This document shows, one piece after another, positions 43,552 to 52,763 of a stretch of 64,000 bases of DNA. Source of the DNA: Bradyrhizobium sp. AZCC 2262 (GTDB lineage Bacteria > Pseudomonadota > Alphaproteobacteria > Rhizobiales > Xanthobacteraceae). The first letter of the stretch is position 1. Every line of letters begins with the position of its first letter. The DNA is taken from assembly GCF_036924535.1 (NCBI RefSeq), contig NZ_JAZHRT010000001.1, positions 5,270,001 to 5,334,000 of the forward strand, in the 5' to 3' direction. The translations under genes were made by a program, and so were the position numbers. Under the pieces are notes generated by a model. The model saw only the letters and a list, made by a program, of their open reading frames with translations. It did no database searches and was not told where the DNA came from.

Positions 43552-44424
43552 TTACCTTCCCCACCTGTCCTGCCAGATCTTCTCGCCGATCATGCAATTG
43601 ACGCGCGGCTCCTTGCCGGCGGCGGGTATCACCGGGCGTTCCGGGGTGCGGCCGGCGACTTCCAGCAGCAGCTTGGTGCGGATCGCTTCCTTGAACTTTT
43701 CACGGTCCTTGATCGTGACGACAAAGGAGCCGGGGCCACCGATGACGCAGTCCTCGTAATAGAGATCGAGATTGTCGATATCCATGGTGGAGTAGGACGG
43801 CTCCTTCACCATGATCGGCAGGCCGTTGATGACGATGCCCTTTTCCACCGCGGCGTCGCGCGCGATGACGACAGGCGCGCCGTTGTTGTTCGGGCCGTCG
43901 CCGGAAACATCGATCACCCGCCGCAGGCCGCGGTGCGGGTTCTCGTCGAACAGCGGCATGGCGAAGTTGATCGCACCCGAGATCGAGGTGCGTGACGCGC
44001 GGCGGATCGGGGTTTTGAGGATTTCATTGGCGACGGCATCGGCGGTCTCGGGCCCGTCGATCACGCGCCAGGGAATGATGATCTTCTGGTCGGTGGAGGC
44101 CGCCCACTCGAAATAGGTGACCGAGATCCTGCCGTTCGGGCCGCTCTTCAGCGCCTGCAGGAATTCCTTCGAGACGATCGCCTGCGCATAACCCTCCCGC
44201 TGCAGTGCGAGTTCATCCATGTCCATCGAATAGGAGACGTCGACGGCGAGCACGAGTTCGACGTCAACGGTCGGATTGGCTTCTTTGTCGGCCAGTTGAC
44301 GGCTGGCGGCGTTCGGCTGGTTGCCCGGCCGGTTCGTGGGGTTCGGCGCGGCAAAACCCGCCACATCGCCGCCGGCGAGTACGCCCGCGACAAGCACGAC
44401 CCCGATCGAGACATACCAGCGCAT
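43552..44424 (-). CDS. DUF1194 / von Willebrand factor A-type secreted protein
   Basis: A 290-residue protein with a signal peptide (YVSIGVVLVAGVLAGGDVAG). The DUF1194 pattern is clear: VDVELVLAVDVSYSMDMDEL (a MIDAS-like D-x-S-x-S), GRISVTYFEWAAS, TSISGAINFAMPLFDENP and RVIDVSGDGPNNNGAPV. These periplasmic proteins bind a metal and partner proteins; the role is unknown. It stands alone between RAYT 1 and clpS, opposite in strand to clpS. Confidence 0.88.
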   Translation of the reverse strand: MRWYVSIGVVLVAGVLAGGDVAGFAAPNPTNRPGNQPNAASRQLADKEANPTVDVELVLAVDVSYSMDMDELALQREGYAQAIVSKEFLQALKSGPNGRISVTYFEWAASTDQKIIIPWRVIDGPETADAVANEILKTPIRRASRTSISGAINFAMPLFDENPHRGLRRVIDVSGDGPNNNGAPVVIARDAAVEKGIVINGLPIMVKEPSYSTMDIDNLDLYYEDCVIGGPGSFVVTIKDREKFKEAIRTKLLLEVAGRTPERPVIPAAGKEPRVNCMIGEKIWQDRWGR

Positions 44425-44881
44425 TGCGGCCCTCCCGTCGAACGACAGTTATGGTGACATGCAAAACGGCAGACGCAAAGCGCTGAAATCATTTGTTCTT
44501 CACATTCGGGTTAGGATCAGGCTTCGTCCACAGCCGACCTGCTCGCCCGGTTCCGTGCAGCATCGCCAGCCCGGTATCCGGCTCCGAATTGAACGATTGC
44601 AGGCACAACAGATGCGATGCAGCCGCCCAACAAAGGCCGCATCGGCACGATCATGGTTACGCCTCCAAAACTTCCCGCAAATGACAGCCTGCCGCCGCTG
44701 ATGCGCACGGTCGTTATCTCTCGGCAAACGCCCGGTTTCAGGACCGGCCCGGAGCCTGTAAACTGATCGAGACGGCCGTCAGCCGCGGCGATCAGAGCAT
44801 GGCGCAGCGTCTGGCGGACTGCCGCGTCAACTGAGCGTGGCGGGCCCGCGTCATTCTCTCGCTTGCCGGACTTGACTGGAA
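44425..44881. other. divergent upstream region of DUF1194 and clpS
   Basis: A 457-base gap. Both genes are transcribed away from it. Frames here have no domains, and promoter boxes were not clear. Nothing further can be assigned. Confidence 0.4.
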
Positions 44882-45187
44882 ATGGCCGATACCACCGTCA
44901 CGCCAAAAACCAAGGTCAAAACCAAGACCGAGCGGCCGCGCCTGCACAAGGTCATCCTGATCAATGATGATTACACGCCGCGCGAATTCGTCGTCACCGT
45001 CCTGAAGGCCGAATTCCGCATGACCGAGGATCAGGCCCACAAGGTCATGATAACGGCACACCGCCGCGGCGTCTGCGTGGTCGCAGTCTTCACCAAGGAC
45101 GTCGCCGAGACCAAGGCGACCCGCGCCACCGACGCCGGCCGCGCCAAGGGTTATCCGCTGCTGTTCACGACCGAGCCGGAGGAATGA
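44882..45187 (+). CDS. clpS: ATP-dependent Clp protease adaptor ClpS
   Basis: A 101-residue protein with the ClpS pattern LHKVILINDDYTPREFVV, then VMITAHRRGVCVVAVFTKDV and AETKATRATDAGRAKGYPL. It hands N-end-rule substrates to ClpAP. The hydrophobic pocket residues (N-D-D) are kept. clpA is not in the window, though in many relatives it follows; here the intact RAYT and its REPs follow instead. Confidence 0.95.
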   Translation: MADTTVTPKTKVKTKTERPRLHKVILINDDYTPREFVVTVLKAEFRMTEDQAHKVMITAHRRGVCVVAVFTKDVAETKATRATDAGRAKGYPLLFTTEPEE

Positions 45188-45195
45188 TATTTCCC

Positions 45196-45226
45196 GTAGC
45201 CCGGATGAAGCGCAGCGCAATCCGGG
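45196..45226. repeat. REP class B, left of RAYT 2
   Basis: GTAGCCCGGATGAAGCGCAG followed by CGCAATCCGGG; its last base is next to the RAYT 2 stop codon. Confidence 0.88.
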
Positions 45227-45763
45227 TCAGTCTTTCCGCTCACCGAAATTGCTCGTATCGGCGCTTCCATCGCCGCCCCGGTCCGGAGCCAGAATGCCTG
45301 CGCGGACATAGCGATGCAGCGAAGAAAACGGCCAATCGGATGGCGACGTTGCTAGCCGGTGCTTGACCGGATTGAAATGCACATAATCGGCGCAGCGCTC
45401 GAAATCCCGTTCATCCCGTATGGTGTGTTCCCAGAAGCGCTTCTGCCAAACAGAATATTCGCCACGATGATCGCGCGAAACTTGAGCGCCCGTAGCGAGA
45501 ACGCTTCGCGTAAAACTTCCCTTGATCCGTCGCCACCTATCTGAAAAGTCCGAGTCGCCGGGCGGCAATGTCAGAATTGCATGTAAGTGGTCCGGGAGAA
45601 TGACGATAGCATCGGTAACAAAAGGCCGTTCGTCTCGCGTTTTCCGAAATGCCGCGCGCAGCAATGCGACATGATCGATCAGCGCGGACGAACTTCGGTC
45701 ATCCAGCGTGACCGTGAAGAAAAACGTCCCGCCGGGGACGAAATTGCGCCGATAATGGACCAT
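45227..45763 (-). CDS. REP-associated tyrosine transposase (RAYT 2), intact
   Basis: A 178-residue Y1-type transposase. The start HYRRNFVPGGTFFFTVTL is typical. The HUH motif is in VILPDHLHAIL (His59, His61) and the catalytic Tyr127 is in CADYVHFNPVKH. RAYTs cut and join single-stranded DNA at REP hairpins and help spread them. The gene is intact, and its stop directly touches a class B REP. Another class B REP lies inverted on the other side, with two more beyond. It is about 50% like RAYT 1 by eye, so the two are different subfamilies. Confidence 0.9.
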   Translation of the reverse strand: MVHYRRNFVPGGTFFFTVTLDDRSSSALIDHVALLRAAFRKTRDERPFVTDAIVILPDHLHAILTLPPGDSDFSDRWRRIKGSFTRSVLATGAQVSRDHRGEYSVWQKRFWEHTIRDERDFERCADYVHFNPVKHRLATSPSDWPFSSLHRYVRAGILAPDRGGDGSADTSNFGERKD

Positions 45764-45776
45764 CGTGCCAGTCTAC

Positions 45777-45933
45777 CCCGGATTGCGCTTCGCTCCATCC
45801 GGGCTACGGGCTGTTCACGCAGAGCCGGCAGGAAGAACGACATCTCCTTGTAGCCCGGATGGAGCGCAGCGTAATCCGGGACCTCGGGCCGCGGAGCGAA
45901 TCCCGGATTGCGCTTCGCTCCATCCGGGCTACG
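45777..45933. repeat. REP class B cluster, right of RAYT 2
   Basis: Three copies: CCCGGATTGCGCTTCGCTCC at 45777, the inverted form GTAGCCCGGATGGAGCGCAG at 45850, and CCCGGATTGCGCTTCGCTCC again at 45902. Inverted pairs like this are BIME-type units. Between them lies a short repeated tail GGCTGTTCACG / GGACTGTTCACG. Confidence 0.88.
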
Positions 45934-45971
45934 GACTGTTCACGACTGAGCCGGAGGAGTAGTGGGCGAGA

Positions 45972-47096
45972 CTAGAGATAGGCGGCCAGCCCGCCACCGG
46001 AACCGAGACTGTTCTGTATCGATGCCGCCGTACGGTAGTTCGCAACGATCCTGTTGGCATAGTCTTCGGTGAAGCCGAGAACGCTTCGCTCCTCGGAGCT
46101 CATTTTCGAATATTGCTGGAGCAGCGCCAGACTGTTGGCCTGTATGCCGTTGCCGCCGAATGCGCTCACAAGGCTGCTTCGTGTGCGCTGATTGAGCTCC
46201 GCCTTCGCAGCGCTGGCTTCCTGCGCCGAGAACGACGCATCGGCGTTCAACGCCATGACGGCCAGGGTTCGATTGTCGAAGTCGGTGAAATCCACCTGCT
46301 GCCCGGTCTGCCTGCTGCCGGTGAATATCAAATCCTTGCCATTGTCCCGGGCGCTATCTGCTTGCGCGTCGAGCATCGCCCGCGCGTTGGTTACCAGCGT
46401 ATCCGACGTTGAATCCGTGCTGGATGAGGTTTGTGTTCGCGCTTTGTCGAGCAGCGCTCTCACCGGGTCCGCATCGTTGCCGGTAACCGGGGCCTTGCCG
46501 AAGCTTGCCTTGGCGGCGGCCAAGCCCTCCAGCACGGCCTGCTTCTGATCTTTCCAGGCCGCCGTTGCCTTCTCGTCGCTGCCGGCCTGATCGAGATAAT
46601 CCGACGCCGCGGCGTAAAGGCTTGCGTAGTCTCCGGTGTGCCGGGCAATCACGACGTGGGGAGACACGGCGTCGTTGAATCGTGACTGCAATGTCCTGGT
46701 CGCCGCCGTCACCTCGTCCGTCGAGAACTGGCCCTGCGCATTATCAGCGATCACCGACAAGGTCGCGCGCGTCTGGCCGGAAAAATCGACGGCGACCTGT
46801 CCATCGAGCATCGCCGATGACGTCCCGAGCGCAACGTATTGCTGGTCGAACCAGGCGCGTGCCCCGGTGGTGAGAGTCGCGACCGAAGGCTGTTCGCCGT
46901 CCGCCTCCGCCGCCATTCGCGCCAGATAGGCCTTGGCCTCGTCAGACAAAGTGACCGAGGTCGAGGATGATGGCGAGGACGTGTCGGTGGTGTCGGTCGA
47001 GGCAGGACTGGCTTTCGACGCCGTGTTGCCCGCCCCGTAGGCATTGCCGGCATAGTTAAGGTAGGAGGCTGCGTTTGATCCAACCGAGATCGACAC
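45972..47096 (-). CDS. hypothetical protein, possibly surface or flagellum related
   Basis: A 374-residue protein without signal peptide or membrane helices. It starts MSISVGSNAASYLNYAGNAY and then has a Ser/Thr/Asp-rich low-complexity stretch at about 27-50. The rest is mostly helical, with regular Ala/Gln/Ser. The Ser/Asn-rich start and helical body recall secreted flagellar or type III-type substrates, but there is no flagellar gene nearby. It ends SLGSGGGLAAYL. The family was not recognised. Confidence 0.7.
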   Translation of the reverse strand: MSISVGSNAASYLNYAGNAYGAGNTASKASPASTDTTDTSSPSSSTSVTLSDEAKAYLARMAAEADGEQPSVATLTTGARAWFDQQYVALGTSSAMLDGQVAVDFSGQTRATLSVIADNAQGQFSTDEVTAATRTLQSRFNDAVSPHVVIARHTGDYASLYAAASDYLDQAGSDEKATAAWKDQKQAVLEGLAAAKASFGKAPVTGNDADPVRALLDKARTQTSSSTDSTSDTLVTNARAMLDAQADSARDNGKDLIFTGSRQTGQQVDFTDFDNRTLAVMALNADASFSAQEASAAKAELNQRTRSSLVSAFGGNGIQANSLALLQQYSKMSSEERSVLGFTEDYANRIVANYRTAASIQNSLGSGGGLAAYL

Positions 47097-47215
47097 AAGA
47101 GCACCCTCCGGCCCCGAGAAATGATTAGCAACAAATGAACAAGTATGGTTAACGCCTCGTTAACGGCCCGCGCCCGAGGCAATCGTCTTGTTTGCCGGGC
47201 CACATGACTGCGCCA

Positions 47216-48400
47216 TCACGCCGCTGATTTTTCGTCGGCCAGGCCGTAGACCCGCGCGGCCTTCGAGAAGCCGGCGACCGGAAACTCGCCGAGATCGCTC
47301 CAGCCGCCGCTGCAGATGCCGGCAAACCCTTCGGATGCCACGATGGTGCGCCTGGTTTGGCTCGCGATCTTTTCCAGCCGCGCCGCCAAATTCACCGCCG
47401 GTCCGATGCAGGTGAAATCGAGCCGGTTGCCGCCGCCGATATTGCCATAGAGAATCCGCCCGACATGCAGAGCGACGCCGAACCGAAACCGTTCGACCGA
47501 GTCCCCGACCGGGTATTGCATGTCAGCGACGCTGGCGCGCGACTCATGGGCGGCTTCCAGCACATTCGAGCAAACCTGCTTGTCGTCGCCGACATACTCA
47601 TCGATCGGAAAAACCGCGAGCAGCCCGTCACCCATATATTTCAACACTTCGCCGCCATGCTTCTTGATCGCGGCGACCTGGCAATCGAAATAATGGTTCA
47701 GAATGTCCACGACGGTCTCGGCCGGCAGCCGGTCCGACAGCGCCGTGAAGCCTCGCAGATCGGACAACCAGATCGCCGCATTCATCGTCTCGGTGTGGCC
47801 GCGCCTGATCTGTCCACCCATGATCCGCTCGCCGGCGCGATTGCCGACATAGGTGTCCAGCAGGCTCGCCGCGGTGCGAGTGAGGCTGATGATCTCGATC
47901 ACGCGCGCCAGCGGCGTCACGAGCCTTCGCAGCGCCGCCAATTGTTCTTCCGTAAATCCGCCCGGCTGTTTGGTGGTCCAGCTCGATGCGTTCACCGTGC
48001 CGCCGACAAAGGGCAGCGGCAGCGCGATATAATCCGTGACACCTTCGGCGCGGAGTTCATCGACGATCGGAAAGCGCCCGGTCCGCAGATCATCGGTCCG
48101 GGCCCGAACCTCCAGCCCCTGCTGGAAAACGATCTTCAGCGGGCTGGTGTGAAAATCCGGTGACTCCAGGATATGGTAGTCCACCGTGCCGACCTCGACC
48201 TCGGAGCCCGGCTTCCAGATGAAATTGCGCCCGTAGATCTCGGGATGCAGCGTGCGGACGAAGACGCCGATACGCCAGAGCGGCAGCCCCGCCGCGACCA
48301 TCCGTTCGCAGCACTCGGCCATGAACCGGACCGGGCTGGCCGCGGATCTCCCGCCGTCGATCAGCCAGTCGGTCAATTCTTGCAGTTTCGATGCATCCAT
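47216..48400 (-). CDS. class III adenylate/guanylate cyclase
   Basis: A 394-residue protein. Residues 1-175 are a sensory part with a GAF-like look (WRIGVFVRTLHPEIYGRNFI). The cyclase domain is at 205-385: metal Asp in AIWLSDLRGFTALSDRL, KYMGDGLLAVF with the second Asp, GNIGGGNRLDFTCIGPAVNL, and AARLEKI. The second metal Asp is present (YMGDG). It makes a cyclic nucleotide, probably cAMP. It is intact, unlike the two cyclase fragments in the accessory region. It lies divergent from the GMC oxidoreductase. Confidence 0.9.
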   Translation of the reverse strand: MDASKLQELTDWLIDGGRSAASPVRFMAECCERMVAAGLPLWRIGVFVRTLHPEIYGRNFIWKPGSEVEVGTVDYHILESPDFHTSPLKIVFQQGLEVRARTDDLRTGRFPIVDELRAEGVTDYIALPLPFVGGTVNASSWTTKQPGGFTEEQLAALRRLVTPLARVIEIISLTRTAASLLDTYVGNRAGERIMGGQIRRGHTETMNAAIWLSDLRGFTALSDRLPAETVVDILNHYFDCQVAAIKKHGGEVLKYMGDGLLAVFPIDEYVGDDKQVCSNVLEAAHESRASVADMQYPVGDSVERFRFGVALHVGRILYGNIGGGNRLDFTCIGPAVNLAARLEKIASQTRRTIVASEGFAGICSGGWSDLGEFPVAGFSKAARVYGLADEKSAA

Positions 48401-48520
48401 GACGCCGGTATTTGCCGCGCAACCCCGTGAAACGTCAAGCGCGCGCTACCACGACAGGTGGCGTGACCCGCCCGCCGAGCTGCGCTAGCTTACGGTGCAA
48501 ACCAGGGGGAAACGTTCAAA

Positions 48521-50215
48521 GTGTACGACTTCATCATCGTCGGCGGCGGGTCGGCGGGCTCCGTCATGGCCCACCGCCTCTCCGCCAAAAGCGCCAACAA
48601 GGTCCTGCTCTGCGAAGCCGGCCAGGACACGCCGCCGGGCAACGAACCGCCCGAAATTCGCGACAGCTATCCGGGAACGGCGTATTTCGATCCGCGCTTC
48701 CACTGGACCGAACTCAAGGTCACTACCCAGGTCGTCAGTCACAACAACCCCGACGAGGCCAGGCCGCCGCTCCGGAAATATGAGCAGGCCCGCGTGCTGG
48801 GTGGCGGTTCCTCGATCAACGGCCAGATGGCCAACCGCGGCGCGCCGACGGATTACAATGAGTGGGAAATGCGCGGCGCTACGGGCTGGAGCTGGAAGGA
48901 CGTGCTGCCCTATTTCAAGAAGGTCGAGCACGACCTCGATTTCGACGGTCCGTTCCACGGCAAGGATGGCCGCATCCCCGTCCGCCGCATTCCGCAAGCG
49001 CACTGGACGCGGCACAGCCAGGCGATGGCCGAGGCCTGCAAGCAGGCCGGCTTCAAGTTCCTGCCCGACCAGAACGGCGAGTTTGTCGACGGCTACTTCC
49101 CGGTGACGCACTCCAATCAGGACGAGCAACGGGTCTCGGCCGCCATGGGTTATCTCGATCGCGAGACACGCAAGCGCGCCAACCTGACCATATCGACCAA
49201 CACGCAAGTGAAGGAGCTGCTGTTCGAAGGCACGCAATGCGTCGGTGTAAAGGCGCTGGTCGATGGCCGCGAGCAGGAGTTCCGCGGCCGCGAAATCATC
49301 CTCTCGTGCGGCGCGATTCATTCGCCGGCCCACCTGTTGCGCGCCGGCATCGGACCGGTCGGGCATCTGAAGGAGATGGGCATTCCGGTCCTGACGGGGC
49401 TTGCCGGCGTTGGCCAGCGCCTGATGGACCATCCCTCGATCTCGCTGTCCTCGTATGTCCGTCGCGGCGCGCGCATGAACGCGCACACCAGACGCCATAT
49501 GCAGATGGGGCTGCGTTACTCCTCCGGGCTTCCGGGCATCCCCGCCGGCGACATGTTCGTCGTTGTCCTCACCAAGTCCGCCTGGCATTCGGTCGGCGAG
49601 CAGATCGGCTCGCTGCTCACCTTCGTCAACAAGACCTATTCGGAGACCGGTCAGGTAAAGCTCGCTTCGCGCGATTCGCGGGAAGAGCCGATCGTCGAGT
49701 TCAACCTGCTGTCGGACCGGCGCGATCTCGATCGACTGATGAGCGGCTTTCGCAAGATGGCCGGCTTGCAGATGAGCGCGCCGCTCAAGGCGGTGACCGA
49801 CAAGCCATTCCCGGCTGCCTATTCCGACCGGGTGCGCAAGATCGGCGTGGTCAATACGAAGAACAAGATTCTCACCGCCATTGCCGCTGTCCTGATGGAC
49901 GGGCCGGCGGCGCTGCGCCACTACATGATCGACAATTTCGTCGTCGAAGGTTTTACGTTCGAGCAGGTCATGAACGACGACGAGGCGCTCGAAGCCTTCG
50001 TGCGCAAGTCGGCGATCGGCGTGTGGCACGCCTCATGCTCATGCCGGATGGGCCGTGCGGACGATCCGATGGCGGTTGTCGACACCCAAGGCCGGGTCAA
50101 GGGCGTGCAGGGTTTGCGCGTGGTCGACGCCTCGATTTTCCCGGTGGTGCCGTGCGCCAACACCAATTTCCCGGTGCTGATGACGGCGGAGAAGATCGCA
50201 GACGCGATGCAGTGA
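48521..50215 (+). CDS. GMC-family FAD oxidoreductase (choline dehydrogenase-like)
   Basis: A 564-residue protein from GTG 48521 (YDFIIVGGGSAGSVMAHRLS). The ADP-binding motif GGGSAGS, the GMC signature ARVLGGGSSINGQMANRG, the second signature EIILSCGAIHSPAHLLRAGI and the catalytic His in GVWHASCSCRMG are all present; the C-terminal VVDASIFPVVPCANTNFPVL is also typical. It oxidises an alcohol, with FAD; the substrate is not known. It is not next to a choline or betaine gene. Confidence 0.92.
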   Translation: MYDFIIVGGGSAGSVMAHRLSAKSANKVLLCEAGQDTPPGNEPPEIRDSYPGTAYFDPRFHWTELKVTTQVVSHNNPDEARPPLRKYEQARVLGGGSSINGQMANRGAPTDYNEWEMRGATGWSWKDVLPYFKKVEHDLDFDGPFHGKDGRIPVRRIPQAHWTRHSQAMAEACKQAGFKFLPDQNGEFVDGYFPVTHSNQDEQRVSAAMGYLDRETRKRANLTISTNTQVKELLFEGTQCVGVKALVDGREQEFRGREIILSCGAIHSPAHLLRAGIGPVGHLKEMGIPVLTGLAGVGQRLMDHPSISLSSYVRRGARMNAHTRRHMQMGLRYSSGLPGIPAGDMFVVVLTKSAWHSVGEQIGSLLTFVNKTYSETGQVKLASRDSREEPIVEFNLLSDRRDLDRLMSGFRKMAGLQMSAPLKAVTDKPFPAAYSDRVRKIGVVNTKNKILTAIAAVLMDGPAALRHYMIDNFVVEGFTFEQVMNDDEALEAFVRKSAIGVWHASCSCRMGRADDPMAVVDTQGRVKGVQGLRVVDASIFPVVPCANTNFPVLMTAEKIADAMQ

Positions 50216-50475
50216 GCGAGGACATTACGGCGGACGCGGCGCCACCAACGCTATGGAACAAAACAGGAACATTGTTCGAAAACTATTAGTTGTGGTCGTG
50301 AGTTTGTTTTTTGCGTCGGCCTTAGAGTTAGTTAGATGCGGGTGGCAAAGAGATTTGCACCTTTGCAAAACCAGAGTGAGCTAGAATTACTAGGCAGAAT
50401 CTAGGGTTCAACACTCGGCGAGATACTAATTGTATCTGCCGTATGGCGGTCGGAGTCCGTCCAAAGGTCGTAAAA

Positions 50476-50733
50476 ATGAGCGGTCATAAGGCAACCTCCA
50501 AACGGAGGAATGAGGATCTGCGTCCCCAATCCGAATTGGTCGTCTGTGAAGTTGCGCAGATTCTGACTAAATCCTCGGATGTCGAAAAGTCTTTCGGCCG
50601 ATTTGGTGGATGGCTGCTTATGGCGCTGTCTTTGTCGAGAGCAAATAAAACAAAGCCATTGATTCCACTTAGTGCTCTTATTGGAGTCTTGAGTTCAATC
50701 GTTGGATTAGGATGGTTCGTTTTTACAAAATGA
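50476..50733 (+). CDS. small AT-rich hypothetical membrane protein
   Basis: An 85-residue product from ATG 50476 (MSGHKATSKRRNEDLRPQSE). The first half is charged, and the end is a single helix (PLIPLSALIGVLSSIVGLGW) followed by FVFTK. The base composition is clearly more AT-rich than the flanks. The start is uncertain, as there is no clear ribosome-binding site. It lies just upstream of the peptidase gene; the two frames differ, and the peptidase frame is open across the end of this gene. Confidence 0.4.
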   Translation: MSGHKATSKRRNEDLRPQSELVVCEVAQILTKSSDVEKSFGRFGGWLLMALSLSRANKTKPLIPLSALIGVLSSIVGLGWFVFTK

Positions 50734-50842
50734 TTTTGTTCTTCGATACTTTCCTGAGAAAGCGCACTTTGCTGTAAGAAATTTTAGACTGAGTGATCAG
50801 AAAGCGATCAAGCATCCTTTCGCCCTTTCTAGGGATTCGAAA

Positions 50843-51889
50843 TTGATTCAGCCGCCAATCGAGATTTTGAAATCCCTGTGGTCAAGGCTTCCGGACGGCC
50901 GCTGGGGCGTCACTGGCCTTCACGCTTTAGAATTAAAACCAAGCCCAGGCTACAATAGCGACTATTTCACATTTGAAGGCATTGTGGAGCTTATGACCAC
51001 GACGCCGAGCCGAAATATCCATGAAGTTTTTGCTTCGTTCGGCACAACCAATTTTCTCATGCAACAGAGTGTTCTTCCTGTCGTTGCGTGGAAGGCGGAA
51101 GACTCTTTTATTCGATGTATCGGGACCGCCTCTGTTGTGAGCTGTTCGGGCTATTTGATAACCGCAGCTCATGTTCTGATGGACCCTTTTGACAGCGGCT
51201 ATGGCGCGGTGCGAGAGGGGCCGCAATTGCGTCTCGACGAGGCACTGAATTTCGGTGTCTTCATCCCGCTCAGTCCAGCCTACGGAACGCGCGGGATTAG
51301 ATTCTTTCCTTTTGAAAAATTCTGGCTATGGGGTGCTTGGAAGGAAAGCCCGCTGATCACCGATAAGGATAAGTTTGACTATCTGACCGACATTGCGATC
51401 TGCAAAATTGCCGAGATGCCACATGGCGCCGCACATCAGCCTCTTGGTCTGTCGCTAAATCCTTTTGTGCCGGGTGAAGCTGCGTATGCATTAGGCTATG
51501 CCGAGATGAATGATATTCCTCTTGAAAACACCAACGGCGTTGCGGCCTTCGACGACGTCGCGATGGACCTCTACGCGTCTATCGGGGAAGCGATGGAAAT
51601 CTTCCCGCAAAACCACTTACGGAAGGACGTCCCTACGCCCGGACCTTGCTTCGACTTCAAAGCTAGAATCCCTGGCAAGATGAGCGGCGCGCCGATATTC
51701 GGCGCTGGCGGGGCCGTTATCCGAGGCGTAGTCAGCCGCAGCTTTTCTGGCGAACGCCACGCGTTCGGCGCTATGTTGGGACCAGCGATGCACCTCCCCC
51801 TCAACGATCCACCGAACAAGGCTACTCTTCGAACCCTCATGGAATCGGGGAACGAAGGCATTGCACGGATACACGGAACGGGCCTCTAG
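50843..51889 (+). CDS. trypsin-like serine peptidase-domain protein
   Basis: A 348-residue protein. The catalytic triad is visible: His110 in GYLITAAHVLM, Asp183 in YLTDIAICKI, and Ser281 in GKMSGAPIFG, the usual G-x-x-S-G-.-P form. There is no signal peptide, so it is likely intracellular. The only start in frame is a TTG at 50843; the frame is open further upstream to 50711 without a good start, so the N-terminus is uncertain. Trypsin-like proteins without signal peptides are often found in defence or stress-response sets. Its AT-rich composition and isolated place suggest transfer. Confidence 0.72.
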   Translation: MIQPPIEILKSLWSRLPDGRWGVTGLHALELKPSPGYNSDYFTFEGIVELMTTTPSRNIHEVFASFGTTNFLMQQSVLPVVAWKAEDSFIRCIGTASVVSCSGYLITAAHVLMDPFDSGYGAVREGPQLRLDEALNFGVFIPLSPAYGTRGIRFFPFEKFWLWGAWKESPLITDKDKFDYLTDIAICKIAEMPHGAAHQPLGLSLNPFVPGEAAYALGYAEMNDIPLENTNGVAAFDDVAMDLYASIGEAMEIFPQNHLRKDVPTPGPCFDFKARIPGKMSGAPIFGAGGAVIRGVVSRSFSGERHAFGAMLGPAMHLPLNDPPNKATLRTLMESGNEGIARIHGTGL

Positions 51890-52003
51890 GTTTAGGAACA
51901 AACATGCAGGTTCAAACAGCCCGCAGCCGGATTAGTAGTGAGAGCCGAAGAGCGGATTGAGCCGAAGGCGTAGTCCGCCGCAGCAACAACGAAGGATGGG
52001 CGA

Positions 52004-52588
52004 TTATGCTGACGTCAATCTGCCCGACGGACCGTTCCGATCAGATTGGTCGGGGGACACGGCTTGAAAGTCTTGAATGAGTTGCACGTAGACAAAATTC
52101 ATCTGCATAGCGAGCTCACCTAGATCAGCTAGCATTTTGTCTTGATATTCCTTTGACAGCCAATACGATTCAAATCTTTCATCATCAGTACCAGACTTCT
52201 TCCGCATCGATAGCAAAGGCGGCCCAAGCCCCTTATCCGCGAATTCAAAGAGTATTTGAGAGTGAATTATGGAGTTCCGGCGCTTCCTTTCCGTGTGGAG
52301 CGCTTCAATGATCGATTTGAAATGGGCGACCCATTCAGGCCGGGTGTGTACCCGGGCGAAATCCGGCGTCGTGAGGACCATCGATTCCACGCACTCAATC
52401 TTCTGTACATTTGACATTCCCGCAAGCTTCTTCTGGCTGGCGGTCCAATTCTCATTGCCCCACGCGAGAAGCATGAGCTTATCGAGCAGGGATTCGACCC
52501 ACTGAAAGATGATCCAATATTTGCCAAGAGTCGTGAACACCGCCTCAGTGTCTTCGTCCGTCCATCTAGGCCCTGCATCTTCCGACAT
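52004..52588 (-). CDS. HEPN-like hypothetical protein
   Basis: A 194-residue helical protein from ATG 52588 (MSEDAGPRWTDEDTEAVFTT). Residues 104-109 are RNSIIH, the R-x4-H motif of HEPN-type RNases (R followed by a polar residue, then His). The rest (FQWVESLLDKLMLLAWG) looks like the HEPN helical bundle used in toxins and defence. The call rests on this single motif. It is convergent with the peptidase gene, and both lie in the AT-richer block. Confidence 0.55.
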   Translation of the reverse strand: MSEDAGPRWTDEDTEAVFTTLGKYWIIFQWVESLLDKLMLLAWGNENWTASQKKLAGMSNVQKIECVESMVLTTPDFARVHTRPEWVAHFKSIIEALHTERKRRNSIIHSQILFEFADKGLGPPLLSMRKKSGTDDERFESYWLSKEYQDKMLADLGELAMQMNFVYVQLIQDFQAVSPDQSDRNGPSGRLTSA

Positions 52589-52763
52589 GAGCTTGGTATC
52601 CCTAGGATGGTCGCATTGCGTCGAGCAGCAGATGCTAGAATTACCGTATCTCTGTGCCCGCATTTATCCGCGCCGTCTTGCGCGGCAGCACGCGCGCGAT
52701 TGGCTGCTACATGCTACGACCCTCAACCCCGCCCGGTACGAAATCAGATACGTTAGCCGGGCC

